The translations under genes and the position numbers were made by a program. From Cornus controversa (lineage: Eukaryota; Streptophyta; Magnoliopsida; Cornales; Cornaceae): a stretch of 64,000 nt of DNA. The notes beneath the pieces were generated by a model. The model did no database searches. It had not been told where the DNA came from and saw only the letters and a program-made list of their open reading frames with translations. Positions 62,154-64,000 of the stretch are shown here, one piece after another. The stretch lies in assembly GCA_026545225.1 (NCBI GenBank), contig CM048845.1, forward strand, positions 14,968,501-15,032,500, given 5' to 3'. Numbering within the stretch: the first letter of the stretch is position 1; each line of letters begins with the position of its first letter.

Positions 62154-63344
62154 TGCGAGATATAAATTTGTAATTGGCATATTTCGGTGATCAAAACTTA
62201 ATTGATCGAGTTGTAATTTTTGATTTATTCTTTGTATCGATCATCGACTACTACGAGTTGATATTCAAGTGCATGGATGCAGACAAATCAGTTATGAACA
62301 CCATATAGTATAGGTAAGTATGGTGAGGACACTCTGCACTTTTTAGTTCCGATCCCATTTTGAAAAACCAAGGTTTAAATGCAAAATTTAGGATTTTTCA
62401 AAGTAGGACCGGTCCCCAATATTTAGGACCGGTCCAACTTTTCTCGGCAGTTTAGTCTCTGCAGGTTTTCAAAAAGTCCCACCGGTCCTATTTATTTGGC
62501 ACCGGTCCAACTTAGCCTGTTCCAAATAGGAAACAAATTTTGACCAAAATCCTGATTCCTATTGGGTTTGAAACTTCTAGGAAAGTTCTATTTTGGTATT
62601 TAACTTCTTTTTCAAGTAGAATTAGAACTTCCTTGTCTATATATATGTATTCATATTTTCTTTACAATAGAGGCCCTGGAATATTATTTTTAAAGAGAGA
62701 AAGTATATACATAATAATTAGGGTTTATATATTTTTAGGAACACACATCCATACTACACGAGTGATTTTTAGGATGATGTTCTACTTCTGATTAGCTGCT
62801 CAGAGACTGTGTCAAATTGATTTGCTGATCAGAACATTGGATTGAAGGTTCTTCGTTTGCTTGCTAGCTGAGGAAGAAAGGTGACCAGATTGCACTACGA
62901 AGGGAACAAAATACTTGCTAAGTATTTTAGTTCTTCCAGCAACCTTTCTGTAAGGGTGGTGATGTTAGCCGAAAGTCTGCAGCAGTTGGACGTGTTGTTG
63001 CAATCATAAGCCTGAGGTGTTCCGCGTCAGATCCTTGACAGAGTGAAAAGGGGTGTGAGACTGAGACAGAGACAGAGTCTGTTGTACTTTGCTTCATTAT
63101 AGTGAATTGGTTTCCTGAGGCGTGCCACCTCCCTCCGTGGTTTTTTCCGCCTTGGATTTGCACGTATATCTGATGCATTCTTTTCTTTACTTGCACTTTA
63201 TTTATTTGTTTGCTCTAATTGTTTGATTAATTCGACTTAAAACTGAATTAATTAAAAATTAAGCAAATGAGTAAGTGATCCTATTCACCCCCCTCTAGGT
63301 TTTAAAATACTTTTCGCAACCGCTTTCGCACCATGCAATTCACA
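62154..63344 (+). repeat. 3' LTR of inner Copia (copy B)
   Basis: 1191 bp, starting TGCGAGATATAAATTTG directly after AAAGGGGGAGAT and ending GCAATTCACA. It is colinear with the 5' LTR; differences are mostly transitions. Confidence 0.93.
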
Positions 63345-64000
63345 AAAAGATCACTACAAAGGGAACAAAATACTTGCGGAGTATTTGTGTTCTTTCAGCT
63401 ACCCTTCTGAAAGAATTGTGACGTTAGCCGGGAGTCTGCAGTAATTGGACATGTTGTCGCAATTGTAAACCTGAGGTGTTCCACATCAAGTTCTTATCAG
63501 AGTGGAGTGGGTGTGAGTCTGGGACAGAGTCTGGTGTACTTTGCTTCGAGATAGTGGATTGGTTTCTCAGGGTTTCTGCCTCACCCCCGTGGTTTTTTCC
63601 ATCTTGGGTTTCCATGTGAAATTCCTGGTGTCATCTCTAACTTTTCCTTACTTGCTTTATTTATTTTGTGATTGGTTTGGATGCTTAATTGATAATAATT
63701 GTGGGTAATTAATCAATCATAAAAATTGGGCAAGATGACCTATTCACCCCCCTCTAAGTCTAAGGATTAGCATCTCACTCTAAATTAACTAAACTGCTTC
63801 CACACCGCGCAACTCACAGACCAAATTTAGTAAGAAGACTTGTGGTGCACAAGAAAATAAGGAAAAGAAGATAAGGATTGAAAAGGTAAGAGACCATGTG
63901 GTTGGCTGAAAGGAGAAGAGGAAAAAAAAAGAAAAGAATATAAAAGAAAGAAAGAAAAGAGAAGAAAAATGGTAGAGAGAGAGAGGGCCGAGAGTTTCAC

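Larger units (their letters stand above)
56131..63344 (+). mobile_element. Inner gag-only Copia retrotransposon, looks whole (copy B)
   Basis: 7214 bp: 5' LTR 56131-57316, primer binding site 57319-57330 (TGGAATCAGAGC, initiator tRNA-Met type), gag 57409-59469, non-coding interior 59470-62153, and 3' LTR 62154-63344. Flanks AAACG (56126-56130) and AAAAG (63345-63349) are a target duplication with one mismatch. The purine tract AAAGGGGGAGAT lies directly before the 3' LTR and three similar tracts lie upstream. It has no pol, so it depended on another element. LTRs differ at about 16 of the first 310 bases, so it is not recent. Confidence 0.92.
55298..63818 (+). mobile_element. Outer Copia solo LTR, split by the inner Copia (copy B)
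   Basis: The pieces are 55298-56130 and 63345-63818, about 1.3 kb together. It starts TGTGAGATATATAATTG and ends CGCAACTCACA. The perfect target duplication GACCA is at 55293-55297 and 63819-63823. With the inner element set aside, the two pieces form one LTR without interior, so this is a solo LTR. It has one more ACCGGTCC-type unit than copy A. Confidence 0.88.
55051..64000 (+). mobile_element. Gypsy (Tekay/Del-like) 5' LTR, interrupted, runs past the window (copy B)
   Basis: It starts TGTAAGGACC after ATATA (55046-55050), the same insertion as 7652 in copy A. LTR sequence covers 55051-55297, then resumes at 63824 after the Copia stack (AAATTTAGTAAG, matching 17198 onward in the copy A 3' LTR). 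The window ends inside this LTR. Confidence 0.85.

Overview
The window is nuclear plant DNA, most likely from a dicot. Its one clear intact host gene is acetolactate synthase (ALS/AHAS), intronless on the minus strand at 40316-42247. The protein has a dicot-type sequence and a serine/threonine/proline-rich transit peptide. Almost everything else is AT-rich intergenic sequence made of retrotransposons, hAT and Mutator-like miniature elements, minisatellites and microsatellites. This is a typical transposon-dense plant intergenic landscape around a single gene island.

The layout is dominated by a large direct duplication. Copy A (1 to about 14305) matches copy B (46128 to about 61770), about 46.1 kb apart, with ALS between them. 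Both copies contain, in the same order: the end of an hAT miniature element, a minus-strand Copia LTR with a piece of its interior, a Mutator-like repeat with a small coding-like fragment, a 67-bp minisatellite, two opposed hAT-family elements, a 324-bp tandem repeat, and a stack of nested LTR retrotransposons. Only copy B has a solo LTR at 52550-54073; copy A keeps the empty target site.

The nested stack can be read from target-site duplications. A Tekay/Del-like Ty3/gypsy element (7652-23651 in copy A, ATATA on both sides) was entered in its 5' LTR by a Copia element now reduced to a solo LTR (GACCA on both sides in copy B). That LTR was entered in turn by a second, related Copia element that has only a gag gene and a long non-coding interior (56131-63344 in copy B). 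In copy A the second Copia stops at about 14305 and abuts the 3' end of a different gypsy element. The gypsy 3' LTR of copy A also contains its own nested solo LTR. Copy B runs off the end of the window inside the outer gypsy LTR.

The middle of the window (23.7-46 kb) holds a decayed hAT element, three exon-like pieces of an unidentified plus-strand gene remnant split by a 2.7-kb minus-strand solo LTR, a minisatellite of about 16 units, an endogenous caulimovirid-like fossil split by an hAT miniature element, a LINE remnant, a Mutator-like miniature element with a 10-bp target duplication, and ALS with its flanks. I found no operon-like or defence-like system. The most distinctive signals are the duplication around ALS, hairpin-forming tandem units with paired base changes inside an LTR, a gag-only Copia with an LTR-like module in its interior, and an ACCGGT motif shared by several LTR families.
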